This document shows, one piece after another, positions 13,262 to 26,892 of a stretch of DNA of 64,000 bases. Each line of letters starts with the position of its first letter. Within the stretch, counting starts at the first letter, position 1. The translations under genes were made by a program, and so were the position numbers. The notes under the pieces are model-generated. The model was given only the letters and a program-made list of their open reading frames with translations, did no database searches and had not been told where the DNA came from. Source of the DNA: Flaccisagitta enflata (Eukaryota; Chaetognatha; Sagittoidea; Aphragmophora); NCBI GenBank assembly GCA_965153355.1, contig OZ231126.1, forward strand, positions 92,628,001 to 92,692,000, written 5' to 3'.

Positions 13262-13372
13262 CTTCATTTATTCATTCATTCATTCATTCATTCATTCATT
13301 CATTCATTCATTCAGTCATTCGTTCATTCATTCATTCATTCACACGTTCATTGATTCATTCATTCATTTCCA
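13262..13372. repeat. (ATTC)n microsatellite
   Basis: About 25 ATTC units with CAGTC, CGTTC and CACACG interruptions. The Phe-Ile-His-Ser frame is a translation of it. Confidence 0.95.
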
Positions 13373-13427
13373 AATTTTCAATCAGCAATGAGCAAATTTG
13401 AGCTTTTATTAGCCACAATTGGCCATG

Positions 13428-13947
<520 letters not shown>

Positions 13948-14008
<61 letters not shown>

Positions 14009-14012
14009 CAAC

Positions 14013-14081
<69 letters not shown>

Positions 14082-14082
14082 C
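13948..14082. repeat. (AC)n followed by (AAC)n
   Basis: AC to about 14007, then AAC to 14082. The poly-Gln/Asn/Thr frames are translations. Confidence 0.95.
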
Positions 14083-15083
14083 CCTGGAGCGCACATTCAC
14101 TGAAGCTTTTTGCGTTAACATCTTTTTTGGATGATAAATTAATTTGCATAGCAACAAGACAGTCAAAATTCGATGATCAAGGTCCATTTTTTTCAGCAGG
14201 GCGGTGGAATCCACTCTTGTAGGCTTTCACGTGGAGGAACTGGTGCGTAACTAAGGGTCTTGTCTTTGTAGATAATAATTCTCTGCAGTAATCGATTTCC
14301 TTGATAAAAATTCTGCTTTACAAGAGTTGCCCTAAATTTTAAATTCGTATAGAAAATGAAAAAAATGAAAAAATGAAGAACATCAGACGCGAGCAAAATG
14401 TCATACCAAAGATCTGATGTTTTTGAAAATACGAATTTTTTCAGTGTGAAGCTGTAATAAAATTTAGGCCGCCAAAAATTTTTTTTTTCGAAAATAGTAA
14501 TTTTCGTGGTTTTGGAAGAACAAATCGGTGAAAACGCCACTTCCCTTGGGTTGATTTTGATAAAATTTGACAAGCACATAGCTGGGTGTTTCTCCTAACT
14601 ACAGTAAAAATTTCAAGGAGTTGCGTTTACAGGAAGATGGATTTTTTGTGAACAAAAGTTGTCAACTGAAATTTTTCAATTGTTGATTATCATCTGACAG
14701 TGCACAAGATTTTTTTTGATAGGGGCATAAAAAGTTGATATGAAGGACTGCCAAAAATATTATTTGTTTTTCATATGTGTATGAGCACATATGTTCTGCG
14801 GAATTCATATGAATTATAACACTATGGCAATAACATTCCATCAAAAAAGATGTTTAAGAAATTTTCTCGGTTGAATTCTGATGTTTTCTAGTATTTCCTC
14901 TCTCGTTTTGCTGTTTTTCCTTGGTTAAACCCTCGTAAAGTGGCTATTTTCCTTATAAGGGCCTAAGTGGGGATAGTGTGGGAAGTAATGGATTTCAGAC
15001 GGGGTCAAAAATGATAATTTTTGAGCTCCACGAGGGCGTCAAAGAGCTTGAAAAAAATTCGACTTTTTTCGGTTCTTGCTGTC
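14083..15083. other. AT-rich DNA of the 2.09 kb segment
   Basis: No repeat structure or gene recognised. Open frames are short with no domain. Confidence 0.4.
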
Positions 15084-15089
15084 CTATGC

Positions 15090-15430
15090 CCACTGAAATG
15101 CTCTCTTGTATTTGCATGCTCAATTAAAAAATTTATTCATCCTTTTTGAAATCAGAAAAATAGACTAAGCTAAATGAGCTAAATGAGCTAGAATACTTTA
15201 AAACACCCTCACAGATGAGCAGCTCTGCTCACTGACATGCTTTCTTATATCTGCTTGCTTAATTGTGTATCAAAATATTTATTCATTTATTGCATTTAAA
15301 ATCAGAAAAAAACTGAGCTAAATGAGCTGAATGAGCTCAAATGCTCAAAAACACCCTCTTAAATGAGCAGCTATGCTAATAAATATGTTTTCTTTTATTT
15401 GCATGCTCAAACAAACATAATTACACTCCT
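15090..15430. repeat. Tandem units of about 140-150 bases
   Basis: Repeated landmarks are TTTGCATGCTCAA, ATGAGCTAAATGAGCT, and ACACCCTC...ATGAGCAGCT. Two to three units lie here and a partial one at 12880-12997. The right-arm equivalents are at about 59800-60250. Confidence 0.65.
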
Positions 15431-16689
15431 TTATTGATCCTACATAAAATCATAAAAAATTTAAAAAAAATTCAATTTAAATTTTTCATACGTAGATAAG
15501 TCTTTAAAAATCTATAACGCAAAAAATATTTGTCCTAGAGCATTCCGCTTGGCGCCAAATGAAAGAGAATTATCAAATTTACTTACCTTATCAATTTCGT
15601 TGGAGGGACCAATCGCCCTAAGAAGACCCTCAACTTTCTAACAAGAAAATGAAAACCATTTTTCTCTTGAATAACTATGGCAAAGAAAAAAAACAAACAA
15701 CTTGTTTTTCTTATTTCTGCCAAACCAAAGGCTTGAACTATAGAAAATATATGACCGTTTGAAAGATCTTTGAAAAATCTTCCAAATACGACGTTGCTGG
15801 CGTCAGTAGCTTTTTTTGTTTAGAAATGGCATCAGATTGAAGAAAAATATCACCAATTGAAAAAAGGCTGAAAAAAGGCAAATTTTGGATTTTTTTCCTA
15901 CAATTGATTTTTGTTTCAACCTCTTTATTAATAGTGCAACTCAGAATTGTCACAGCTACTTGATATCCATGAGCAAATTAAAGAGCTTCAAGTTTTCTTT
16001 AAAATGGCGCCAAGAACAAATCTTTAACTCAAAGCGTTTAGTTTTTATGTTACAACAAACTAAAAACATGAAGATCCTTTAATGGGCTTTTCCATTTCCA
16101 ATTCCTGACAACCTGCCTTCATCCCAATGCCATTTCTAAACGAATAAAGCTAGGACATCCAGCAAGGTCTCATTTAAGGTGGAGTCCTGATTGGAGAAGA
16201 TGTTACTAGTGAGCACCTGATGAGGTCTGATATGCAGTAATGGAATATCATGTTGGTGACGACTATTCGAGCGGAGAAAAAAAATCATCTTCCTCATATA
16301 GCCATATAAGGACATCATATTTTGCCATCGTGCGTGTTCTCCTATAGGGTATTCACCAAAAAAATATCAAACCCTTATATGGCTGGGAAAATTTGTTCAA
16401 TAATGTAGTGAGATAGTGATAAGCATGGGCGTGCTATGATACTAAGCATCAATGCTGCGTAAATCCTCTCGTCGTCTGCTGCTCGCATATTAACCCTCTC
16501 TAAAATGACTCCTTGCATTCATCATTCGCAGCTACAGAACTCCATTTCTCATTTTCAGCTTAATGATTTTTTTTCGTTTTTTAATTGATTCAACGCCAAT
16601 ACTGAAACAAACTGCGGGAATGGACGATTACGCATCATTTCAACTTCAGAACACGCAGGCGTCTCGAGAATAGCAGGATTAGGAGAGAG

Positions 16690-17870
<1,181 letters not shown>

Positions 17871-18120
17871 TTTCATTGCAAAATTCTGTTCATGGTACAA
17901 TCTCCACTACAGGTGCCGCGCTATGCTGACCAGGGGTTAACAAAGAGACTATTAATTCTTTGTGGACGAAAAGTCGCTGGATGTCCTTCTTGATTGGAAA
18001 ATTTGTGCGGAAAAAATGTTGATGGAGAAATAGCAAGACGTCCTACGCGATCCCGGCCTCGTTACTGTACGTGAACACCGAACATGTACATAAACGTGTG
18101 TGCATATATATATATATATA

Positions 18121-18306
18121 TGATTGTATTCGTAGAATTTTTGGCAGAGATCGATGGGAAAGTGTTCGGCACTTAAGGCAAGAGCTTGGCTACCTTTCAC
18201 TCACTGAGATCTTTCACAAACGTACAAAGAAATTTCTTGATTGTATGCCTTTTCTTAGAAACGACACCCTGAATCTTCTGAGGTCCCTACATTCTGAAGA
18301 GGATTA
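18121..18306 (+). pseudogene. C-terminal fragment of non-LTR retrotransposon ORF
   Basis: The frame encodes about 60 residues, including CIRRIFGRDRWESVRHLRQ and the stretch FHKRTKKFLDCMPFLRN, and ends in a stop at 18304-18306. It aligns by eye with the C-terminus of the reverse transcriptase at 37873-38703 (SIFRKIFGYRWSQSVSELQ; WEDLVDSRKDGFLTRVREN): the same aromatic/basic spacing, but diverged. It begins at an (AT)n run, so everything upstream is missing. A 3' untranslated stretch with AATAAA (18421) and a (GT)n tail follow. It is a dead 5'-truncated copy of a related LINE; family not identified. Confidence 0.55.
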
Positions 18307-18442
18307 ATTGACTCTTTTACATCCTATTTTAATACAATCTTTGTTTCTTTTTTTTTTTCCTTTTATTTGTATGTAGAATAGTACTATACGTATGATGTTG
18401 TATGAACTGTCTTCGTGACGAATAAAAGATCATTATATATAT

Positions 18443-18556
<114 letters not shown>

Positions 18557-18559
18557 TAC

Positions 18560-18640
18560 TGCCACTGCACACACACATTGCTGTACCTGCCCCTTTCCAC
18601 CCGCATGCGACGTAGGTAGCCATTTATGCAACCTTGTTTA
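18560..18640 (+). mobile_element. Fragment: far end of a hairpin element
   Basis: CTGCCCCTTTCCACCCGCAT, then GCGACGTAGGTAGCC and CAACCTTGTTT: the degenerate CCCGCACGCGACT...GGCCTTGTT end block. The hairpin end was not found. Confidence 0.45.
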
Positions 18641-18990
18641 ATGAAGGGAAGCAAAATACCGGTTCTTTTTATTATAATGCTCTCTAGATGTAAGTGCGAT
18701 ATCCATCATATCTCTCTCTCTCTCTCTTTTTTCAGGTTTACAGCCATGAAGTTTTGTTTTACAATTCATGGCATTCTCTCTTTGGTGCTGGCTGTGGCGG
18801 GTTTGACGCCGACGCAGCTTCCAAGGCTCTGGAATTATACTGTATAAAGACACGAAACTGTGTTACTTTTTACGCCAAAGCGTCAACCAAGACAATTTGT
18901 ACAAATAAAATCAAAACACGTCAATTGACTTTCAAGATGGAGGGAAAAAGGCTGATGCAACTCGGGCAAAAGGAATGGGAAGAAATAGTT

Positions 18991-18992
18991 AT

Positions 18993-19069
<77 letters not shown>

Positions 19070-19082
19070 CGACAATTACAAC
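18991..19082. repeat. (AAC)n microsatellite
   Basis: About 27 AAC units. The poly-Thr and poly-Cys frames are artefacts. Confidence 0.95.
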
Positions 19083-19329
19083 AGATGCAGATCAATTGAA
19101 ATCACTTTGTATACAACTGTTTAGGTTCATTGGTCTGTTGGCCAGTCTTTCCAACCAACACGTAGTACTTCCATTCTTTTGTAGATCTGGAAACTTGACA
19201 TTTGAAAGTGCATGCGATATTATTCTCATGAATATGTTTTGTGTTTTCGTTTATTTATGTTTAATCATTGTTCTTAACAAATCATTTTTCCATATGTACC
19301 TAGTTTGATCTATGATGCCATGGCTGGGT

Positions 19330-19965
19330 CCATGAGGTTAGGTTGCTCTAAGTTGGGATGGATCAGGTTGCTGAGACCGGGATTAGGTCAATCAGGCTGA
19401 GACTATAATTTTGAGGCTGCGATAAGGTCGCCGAGTATTGGGATTAGGTTTCTAAGGCTGGGATTAGGGTGTTGAGGCTGTGAAAAGGTTACTGAGGCCG
19501 GGAAAAGGTTGCTTAGGCCGGGATAATGTTTTCTCAGGCTGGGAACAGGTTGGAGAGGCTAGGATTAGTGTGCTTAGGCCAAGATAAGTTTGCCGAGGCC
19601 AGGATCAGGTTATCAATTTGGTTACCGAGGCCAAGATTATGTTGATAAGTTTGGGTTAATGAGGCCGGGTTTAGGTTTCTGAGGGCAGGATGTGGTTGCT
19701 GAGGTGAGGATGAGGCTGCTGGGGCTGGCAAGACGTTGTTGAGGCCGCGATTAGGCTGCTGAGGCTGCGCTCAGGTCACTGTTGCCGGGATAAGGTCACT
19801 GAGGCTGTGATTAGGCCACTGAGGCCGCAAATAGGTTGCCGAGGCCATGATTTGGTCACTAATGCCGCGCAGTTAAGTCGCTGAGGCCGTAATGAGGTCA
19901 TTTAGGCCGCAATGAGGTTACTGAGGCTTCGATTAGGTCACTGAGGTCACCGTTAGCGTGGTTGC
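19330..19965. repeat. Minisatellite, unit of about 20 bases (GAGGCTGGGATTAGGTTGCT)
   Basis: About 30 diverged tandem units of TGAGGCCGGGATTAGGTTGC type. Similar in length and flavour to the foldback-module core, but without the GGGGCC hairpin. Confidence 0.8.
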
Positions 19966-20227
19966 TTTAGAAATGTGCATTAACGTAACGGTCCAGAAAT
20001 CAGGTGTGGCAGCGTAACATAGGGACAACATGAAAAGAATGCAGAATGGCTTCATGGTGTGTAAACGTTCATTGCCTGAATGCCTGATGATGAGTGTCAA
20101 TGCCAGCAAGCCAAAGTAACCATAATCAGAGATGCGGCATGTTAGAATTGATTTCGAAATCACTTACATGGCTTTTACAGGATCAATTTCTGAGTTAAAA
20201 TTCAGTTATTAATTCACTAATCATCAC

Positions 20228-20304
20228 TGCCTATAGTAGCTCAGTGGTATGTCTTCCGCTTCCTATTCCGAAGGATGGGCGTTCAAATCCACAGAGAGAC
20301 AATT
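20228..20304 (+). other. tRNA-like sequence with box A and box B
   Basis: TAGCTCAGTGGTA (box A like) and CGTTCAAATCC (box B like) are about 35 bases apart, as in a tRNA gene. The T stem and acceptor stem do not pair well by eye. More likely a tRNA-derived SINE piece or pseudogene than a working tRNA. Confidence 0.3.
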
Positions 20305-20834
20305 TTTTTCTCATGCGATTTGAGGTGTTCACAACTCTGTCAGAATTCTTTCGACCAGCGGTAAACATGTTTTGATTTTTTTGACCAACTTCTTGACGAT
20401 GAAGAGGGCAATGGGCACAGATTTGGAATCAGCTCATGATCTCCTACTCACTGAATTTTTTGTAGAAATTTTGAGGGTAACAAGAAATCTACCTTAAAAG
20501 ATCTTTCGCAGAGCTTCAAAATGGTCACCAATTTTGTTATGTTTTTCTCATTGCTTGGGTGTAAAATACTGAAAAACATATCGGTTTTTTTTTCTTTGCC
20601 GTAGTTATGTCAAAAAGTCGAAGACTGACTTCGATTTTTTTCCCCGATAAGATTCATTTGATATTCTAGAGTCGTCTGTCTCTTTGCCCGTTATTCTCTC
20701 TCTGACTCCCTGTCGGTCTTTCTTTCGGTCTGTCCGTTAGTTTTGTCAGCCTGGCTGTTGGATTTTCACTTGATCTTCTATTAATATTCATCTGATATTC
20801 TTGTGTCGACTTTCACTTTGCCTTTGATTCTCTT

Positions 20835-20893
<59 letters not shown>

Positions 20894-20990
20894 AGAACCG
20901 ATTCTCCTAGCTTCAGGGATCGTGGTGACAGATGGACAATGGTGGTATTCTCGTCCTCATCCCGTCCTCATCCCGTCCTCATCTCGCGTA

Positions 20991-21311
20991 TAGCTGATTT
21001 GGGTGGTTTTAGGTGGTTGAGGTGACCTGGGTGAAATATGCTTCGTCGTTGCTCGATAACTACCACTGTGATAGCTGATTTGGGTGGTTTTAGGTGGTTG
21101 AGGTGGCCTGGGTGAAATATGCTTCGTCGTTGCTCGATAACTACCACTGTGTAGCTGATTTGGGTGGTTTTAGGTGGTTGAGGTGGCCTGGGTGAAATAT
21201 GCTTCGTCGTTGCTCGATAACTACCACTGTGTAGCTGATTTGGGTGGTTTTAGGTGGTTGAGGTGGCCTGGGTGAAATATTCTTCGTCGTTGCTCGATAA
21301 CTACCACTGTG
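20991..21311. repeat. Four tandem copies of an 80-base unit, left arm only
   Basis: Copies begin at 20991, 21072, 21152 and 21232 (TAGCTGATTTGGGTGG) and end with ACTACCACTGTG. The flanking CCGTCCTCAT/CTCGTCCTCAT 11-mer minisatellite continues on both sides and is present without this insert in the right arm (58375-58465). Confidence 0.85.
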
Positions 21312-22100
21312 TCTCGTCCTCATCTCGTCCTTATCTCGTCCTCATCTCGTCCTCATCTCCTCCTCATCTCCTCCTCGTCCTCATCTCATGCCAATAACGG
21401 ACTTTTGATATGCTATGGCTTATATGAATGATTGAGTGGCCTTTCCCTTGCGTCTTAGAAGAATGATTGAGAGAGCGCTAAGCCTTTCCTCTCTTGAGCA
21501 TTGTCATCCATTTATTGTTGTCCATGACCAATGACCGATTGCAATCCTTAAACAAACCAATTGCCACGAGCATCGGAAGGTCGAGTGTGGACCAGCCCTT
21601 TCTCTATATCGCCTATGAAGTAATTCCAACTCCCTCTTGTCTCTTACCATCATCAGATAGGAATGACTGGGGTACCTGACATCGGAGTCGAGGACCACCC
21701 TCAGTTATCGGCCGAAATACAATAGAGTTTGCAAGAAAATTCCACAAATGCGGTTGTTAATTTCTGGTCATAGGGTTGAATCAGAGTTCGACGTACACAA
21801 TTTTAGTTTTCCTTCTCAACTTCGAAAAAACAATCAAGAGCTGAAGTACTGCTTGAACGCCCCGACAGACAGACTAACCAATGTAACGACCAACTACTGA
21901 AAAAAAACTTCCTAAAAAGTTGTGAAAATGCGCTTCAGACTTCAGAGCAAGATTGGGCTTTGCGTTGAAACTTGCTATGTTGTAAAACACTTGATTTCTG
22001 TAAGCCATACGACCATGCAGACACGGAGGCATTACATGATGTTTTGTCTTTGAAAAAGCTGCAGGAGATAAATTTTGCTTGAAGAAGGAACTCGTTACCC

Positions 22101-22320
22101 AACAAGGCCGGATACACGGCTATCCTAGTCGCGTGCGGGTGGGCAGGAGCAGTGCTGGAGAAAGTCACAGCATTTGGGCAGGAGCAGTAGGCTCCAAAAG
22201 CTCAAAAATGCTGAAAAGTAAAAAGGGGACCGACCAACCAACCAACTGACCGATAAACCTACCTACCGACCAACAAACCGACATAGCGGGGTGTAGAGTC
22301 GCGTAGCACGTGACTTAAAA
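22101..22320 (-). mobile_element. Hairpin element, AGTCGCGTGC subfamily, complete
   Basis: AACAAGGCCGGATACACGGC start, word AGTCGCGTGC (22127-22136), GGGTGGGCAGGAGCAG body, GACC core, hairpin AGTCGCGTAGCACGTGACT (22297-22315, one decayed base), then TAAAA. Partner in the right arm: 57433-57652. Confidence 0.85.
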
Positions 22321-22607
22321 CTACCACATAAAATCAAAACACAACCGCATTGACGCAGTTTTCTTCATACTTTATTCTATTTCCAATAAAGAGCCAAATT
22401 GAGGAGCGTGGGACCCATAAGCTGCCTGGCAAGAGGCTAAAATACCGAACCGATCGCATGAGCCCGTACAGCCTTAGGAGCCCCTTAGTGGTGAACTTCC
22501 ATCCTACGCCTCACCACCGCGGTCTACCTGTCTCTTAAACTCTCTCTCATTGTCTAACTTTCTCTGTCTTTCTGTCTTTCTGTCTGTCTCTCTCTGTCTG
22601 TGTGTGT

Positions 22608-22611
<4 letters not shown>

Positions 22612-22675
<64 letters not shown>
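22612..22675. repeat. (CT)n microsatellite, short version
   Basis: Only about 64 bases here, against a 280-base AG/AC/AG compound tract at the same place in the right arm (56857-57150). Confidence 0.9.
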
Positions 22676-22678
<3 letters not shown>

Positions 22679-22822
22679 GTTTGCCGTGTTATTGATATCG
22701 ATGGTGATCGCTCAACAGGGCGCAGTGGCGATTTCTGGACAACGACCAAACCAATGCACGGATGCAGAAAAGCGAGTGAAACAGAGATAGAGACAGAGAT
22801 TCACACAAGAATGGTAAAGAAA

Positions 22823-22823
<1 letters not shown>

Positions 22824-22894
<71 letters not shown>

Positions 22895-22943
22895 CAAAGG
22901 AAGAAAAAAGAAAGAAAGAAGGAAAGAAAGCAAAGGAAGAAAA

Positions 22944-23011
<68 letters not shown>

Positions 23012-23014
23012 AAA
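22824..23014. repeat. (GAAA)n microsatellite with GCAAAGGAAG interruptions
   Basis: Pure GAAA runs broken at 22893-22912 and 22928-22947. The right-arm counterpart (56543-56706) has one interruption. Confidence 0.95.
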
Positions 23015-23827
23015 TCTCGCTTTTTCTGTCCTAACTTTTTAGCTAAATTTGGCCCCATTTCCGAAGTCAAATATTTTTACTTTCTAGCATGTAATTTGTA
23101 ACAGGAATGTAAAAAACTCTTGTAACTGGGTACCACTTCTTTGTTATTGTCGTTTCCAAGAATTTACGACAGTTTTTCTCTGAAGAAAGAAAGAAAAACA
23201 GAAAGAAAGAAAGAATAAAATGGAAAGAAAGTAAGCAAGAAAGAAAGAGTGAAAAGGGAAGAGGGACAGAATTGAAAAAAAAAAATTATGGAATTATGAC
23301 ATTTTCAGACACTGAATCAGAAGACACACAGACAGACTTCAAATATGTTGAATCAGAGCGTTTACCGAACCGGACGAACGTGAAAGTGGATAATAAAATT
23401 AAAATTTAAGCATAATAAGAGCGAGATACAAGATAAAGAATGTCACAGTCAGACATGAGAGATGGAGAAACTAGTCAGTGTGGATTCACAAGGCCCTCTT
23501 CAATTTGTTTCAGTTTGGGTTTAGTGAGGGATATTGTTCCACTTTTCATAGCTAGCAACAATGACAATTAATAAAAAGAGCGAGTTTTCCCGTCGTCCAG
23601 ACGGAGTCGCATTTCCCGTCTCACGAAAGCCAGTTCATCGACCTGATCAAAAGACCTTTTGCATGTTGACACACCCGACCAGTTCACCGACTTGAACTTC
23701 CAAACTCCGATATGCAAATGAGATTTGGAAAGCCAAAAGGCAAATGATCGATGTCGATGCCGAGGCGTGAATTCGACTGAAGAGGAGGAAGGGGGGGGGG
23801 CAGAGGAGGAAGAAGATGAGACGGAGG

Positions 23828-25300
23828 CTGAGCCGGATCAACAAGGTGCGGGGTCCTATGCTTAACCAGGGGCGCGGGGCCCCCCTTTCCCACCTCCCCT
23901 CCCCACATCCCACAGGGCTTTACAAATATATTTGCTTCCTGAAAACGATTTGTTTTTCTAGCTACACTGTCTTGCTTAAAATGCATATGAATCTTACATC
24001 AATTCATCCCTTATATTCCCTCTCATCCTTTACAATCTTTTTTTTTTCTTTCTCTTTTTAGTCGCGTGCACGCGACTCTACAACCCACTTTGTCCGTTGG
24101 TTGGTTGGTCGGTCGGTTGGTCGGTCGGTTGGTCACATTTTACTTTTTTTATCATTTATATTTCTTCAAGTCATTCTAAGTCATTCTAAGCCGTTTTGAT
24201 TCATTTTAGGTCATTTTAAGTCATTATAAGTCATTTTTGGTCATTAGGTCATTTTGTCATTTTAAGTCCTTTTTGGTCATTCCATGTCACTCTCAGGCAT
24301 TTTAAGTCATTCTAAGTCATTCTAAGTCAGTATGTCTTGCACGCGACTTATAGGTATTGGCCTTGTTTGCTTTGCAAGTTACAACCTGCCTCAAATTTAA
24401 AGTCAGACATATCAGGCCTCATATCATTACCTCATCTTGAAAGAATTTACCTTCAACCAAGGATATCTTAGCTTTTAAAGAAACTTTGAAAAAAAAACTA
24501 CTACAAAAATCTTGAGTTTTCAAGAAAAGCTCCAAATTAAAGAAAAACAAATTGATCAAAATCTTAAAAATCTGCAAGATGAGTGCAATCTGATCTCTGT
24601 TATTTTTGTAGTTTTGCATGCAAAAAAATTTGGACCACTTCAACCTTTTATGATTTTTTTAGAATAGAAAATCAAAACCTTTCAAAGAGCTAACAGAATT
24701 TTCTAGCAAATTTCAAAAATTATAAGACAAGATCATATAAGCTTGTGAAAGTCAGCATATTTTTCAAGAAAGTTTTTCGCTTTAGATTTTTTTTCAAAAG
24801 AAGTCTTTAATTCAATTTTTTACTGATTAAATTTTTTTTTTCCATCTTTATTTCTGAACTTTCTTTCATCATTACTCCTTTGTTCTTTCATCTTTTCCTT
24901 GTTTCTTGCTTGCATTATCTCGGCCTTCCCCGACTGCTTTTCTCTCACTTCAGACCATGTATCTTGCTTTTTCCCCTTCTTAAGCTGGAATTTTTTTCTG
25001 TTTTAACTAAAATGTCTGTTGTTTTTTTTATTTGTTCATTTTTTTCTTACATTCCCTTTCCCTTTTATTCTTTTTTTATTTTTTTCTTTCTTTCTTTCTT
25101 TTTTTTCTTTTTTTTTTCTCTTTTTCTTTTTTTTTTTTCTCTTCCTTTCCTTCTCTTTTTTCTTCTTTTTTTTCTTTCTTTTTTTCTTCTTTTTTTCTTT
25201 CTTTCTTTTTTTTTTCAAGGGGGGGGGCAAATGCGGGGCCCCCCTGAGGCGCGGGGCCCTATGCTTAAGCATTTAAAGCATACATGTTGATCCGGCTAAG
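23828..25300. mobile_element. 1.47 kb TIR element with 8-base target duplication (left arm only)
   Basis: The left end CTGAGCCGGATCAACA (23828) and the mirrored right end CTTAGCCGGATCAACA (ending 25300) differ at one of 16 bases. GACGGAGG flanks both sides (23820-23827, 25301-25308). The right arm has the single empty site GATGGAGG (reverse complement, 55768-55775). An 8-base duplication with GC-rich TIRs fits hAT or another 8-base superfamily. The interior has GCGGGG(T/C)CCTATGCTTAA as direct repeats, a nested hairpin element (24056-24367), AT-rich DNA and a polypyrimidine tract (25020-25218). No transposase. Confidence 0.75.
24056..24367 (+). mobile_element. Hairpin element with 10-mer core, nested in the TIR element
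   Basis: Perfect palindrome AGTCGCGTGCACGCGACT (24060-24077), GGTCGGTTGGTC core, then a TCATTCTAAG-type 10-mer array (about 24165-24330). Far-end word GCACGCGACT (24339-24348), then TTATAGGTATTGGCCTTGTT. The end block is the 'AACACCTATAA' variant also used by the giant copies. Confidence 0.8.
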
Positions 25301-25585
25301 GACGGAGGAAGAGGAAGAGGACGAGATTTGGAGACAGAAGTGTGGCCGTCCAATTGTGTCTCATTAATATTCAGTCTGTGACTCCGGAAATCGACGAGTA
25401 AATGGCCTCAAGAATCAACCGCGATTCACGTTGTAAAGCGATCGAAGTATCAACCAAAGTAAGCGAGTCTGTGACCGATTATTCGATCCTGATAAATGGT
25501 AATAGTCGTTAAATCAGACTGTTGAATATCTTGAGTCGGAAATAGAAATTGATGTAGGCTTACATGATATTCTTTTAACTTTTTT

Positions 25586-25765
25586 GTCGCTTTCTACGCC
25601 ACTCTGAGAGTTGCTGTGTCAGTCGTTTGGTCGGTCGGTTGGTCCATCTTTCAATCGGTAACTTTGCTCTTTCGGCTTTAACGGGCTGTGTTGATCTTAA
25701 CTGCCCCTTCCCACCCAAACGCGACTAGCGTAGCCGTGCCGGCGTATCCGACCTTCTTATTGTTA
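25586..25765 (+). mobile_element. Degenerate hairpin element shared by both arms
   Basis: Decayed hairpin GTCGCTTTCTACGCCAC, GGTCGGTCGGTTGGTCC core, CTGCCCCTTCCCACCC body and far end AACGCGACTAGCGTAGCC. Also present at about 55320-55495 in reverse. Confidence 0.6.
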
Positions 25766-26370
25766 ATGATCAGCTCCAGTTGATTGTTAAAAGAATTCTG
25801 GTAATTCTATTTACACCTTTTAAAATGGATTGCTTTTCAAAGTCGAAGTTTCGAGATGCGAACGAAAATAACAATTGCAAATCATTAAAATATTGCAGTT
25901 GGATAATGTTCTTTCACGGATTAGCAGGCGATAGATTGAATAGCAAAGCGACTTACTTTTTGTATTCAGAATGGAAAGTATGAAACGTGTGTCATCTTTC
26001 TTTTATTCGGCAAAAGTAATCTCGCCTAGTTCTATTCTAAAACCGAATTTAGTCCCAGCAAATGTTCGAAAAAGAGTGGGAGCACTCAAGCATAAAAACA
26101 AAACCTAAATTCCTCGACGTTAGTGTCAACGACGCGCCCCCATGAAATTAGACGTTCAGATGCGATAATGTCGGCTGAATGTCAACTCCGGGAGCGCGCG
26201 GCTTGTGTCGCCGATAGTTGTCCAGTTTTTTTCTAAATTTTGCGAGACACTGAGCGCATGAGAGAATTGTGGTTACGTTACCAACGGCGGTCTCCTGGTT
26301 GTTAGGGAAATAGAAATAAGTTATTACCCTACAACTTAGAGAGAATTGTAACCTCGTTCAGGCCATAGTT

Positions 26371-26462
26371 CACACTTTTCGACTCGTGCTTACGGACCGA
26401 TGGACGAACCGACAGACGGACGGACAAAGGCTCTTTTAGAGTTGTGTCTCCTCAACTAAAAA
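26371..26462 (-). mobile_element. Truncated hairpin element abutting inner end of left arm
   Basis: Begins in the internal body (CACACTTTTCGACTCGTG), has a GACGGACGGAC core, GAGTTG, and the hairpin AGTTGTGTCTCCTCAACT (decayed AGTTGCGGAC type), then AAAAATAG. The missing half corresponds to sequence still present outside the right arm at about 54636-54656. Confidence 0.55.
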
Positions 26463-26530
26463 TAGAGAAAGTCATGGTAATGCCTTCGTTGTTTGTGTCA
26501 TTCTGTTAGTGAGTTCAGTGCACATAAATA

Positions 26531-26534
<4 letters not shown>

Positions 26535-26588
<54 letters not shown>
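26535..26588. repeat. (CT)n microsatellite joined to hairpin-element body
   Basis: CT tract directly followed by GTAACTCTACACCTTGTCG and the rest of an AGTCGCGGAC-type element to 26710 (ends GCCGTGTATCCGGCCTTGTT). The CT tract replaces its hairpin. Confidence 0.75.
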
Positions 26589-26591
<3 letters not shown>

Positions 26592-26892
26592 ACTCTACAC
26601 CTTGTCGTGTTGGTTGGTCCCTCCGTCTTATTTTTGAATTCCGAGTGGTTTTCGCCCTACTGCTCCTGCCCAACTGTCTACGACTAGATTGCCGTGTATC
26701 CGGCCTTGTTTTTTTTCAAACAATGCAACCCTGAGCAACCCCAAGCAAACCTCGAGCAACCCCGAGCCAACTCCTAGGTCCTGTTGCTCAGGGTTGACTT
26801 GGGGGTCTACCCTAAGTAATCAAGGGGGTTTAATCTCTATTTTGTTCAAGACCATTTCCTTCTAGGCTACAGGTTCCATGGTTGAGCCTCCT

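Noticed and set aside
20228-20304. Functional tRNA gene
   Set aside because: Box A and box B look right, but the T and acceptor stems do not pair; kept only as a tRNA-like feature.
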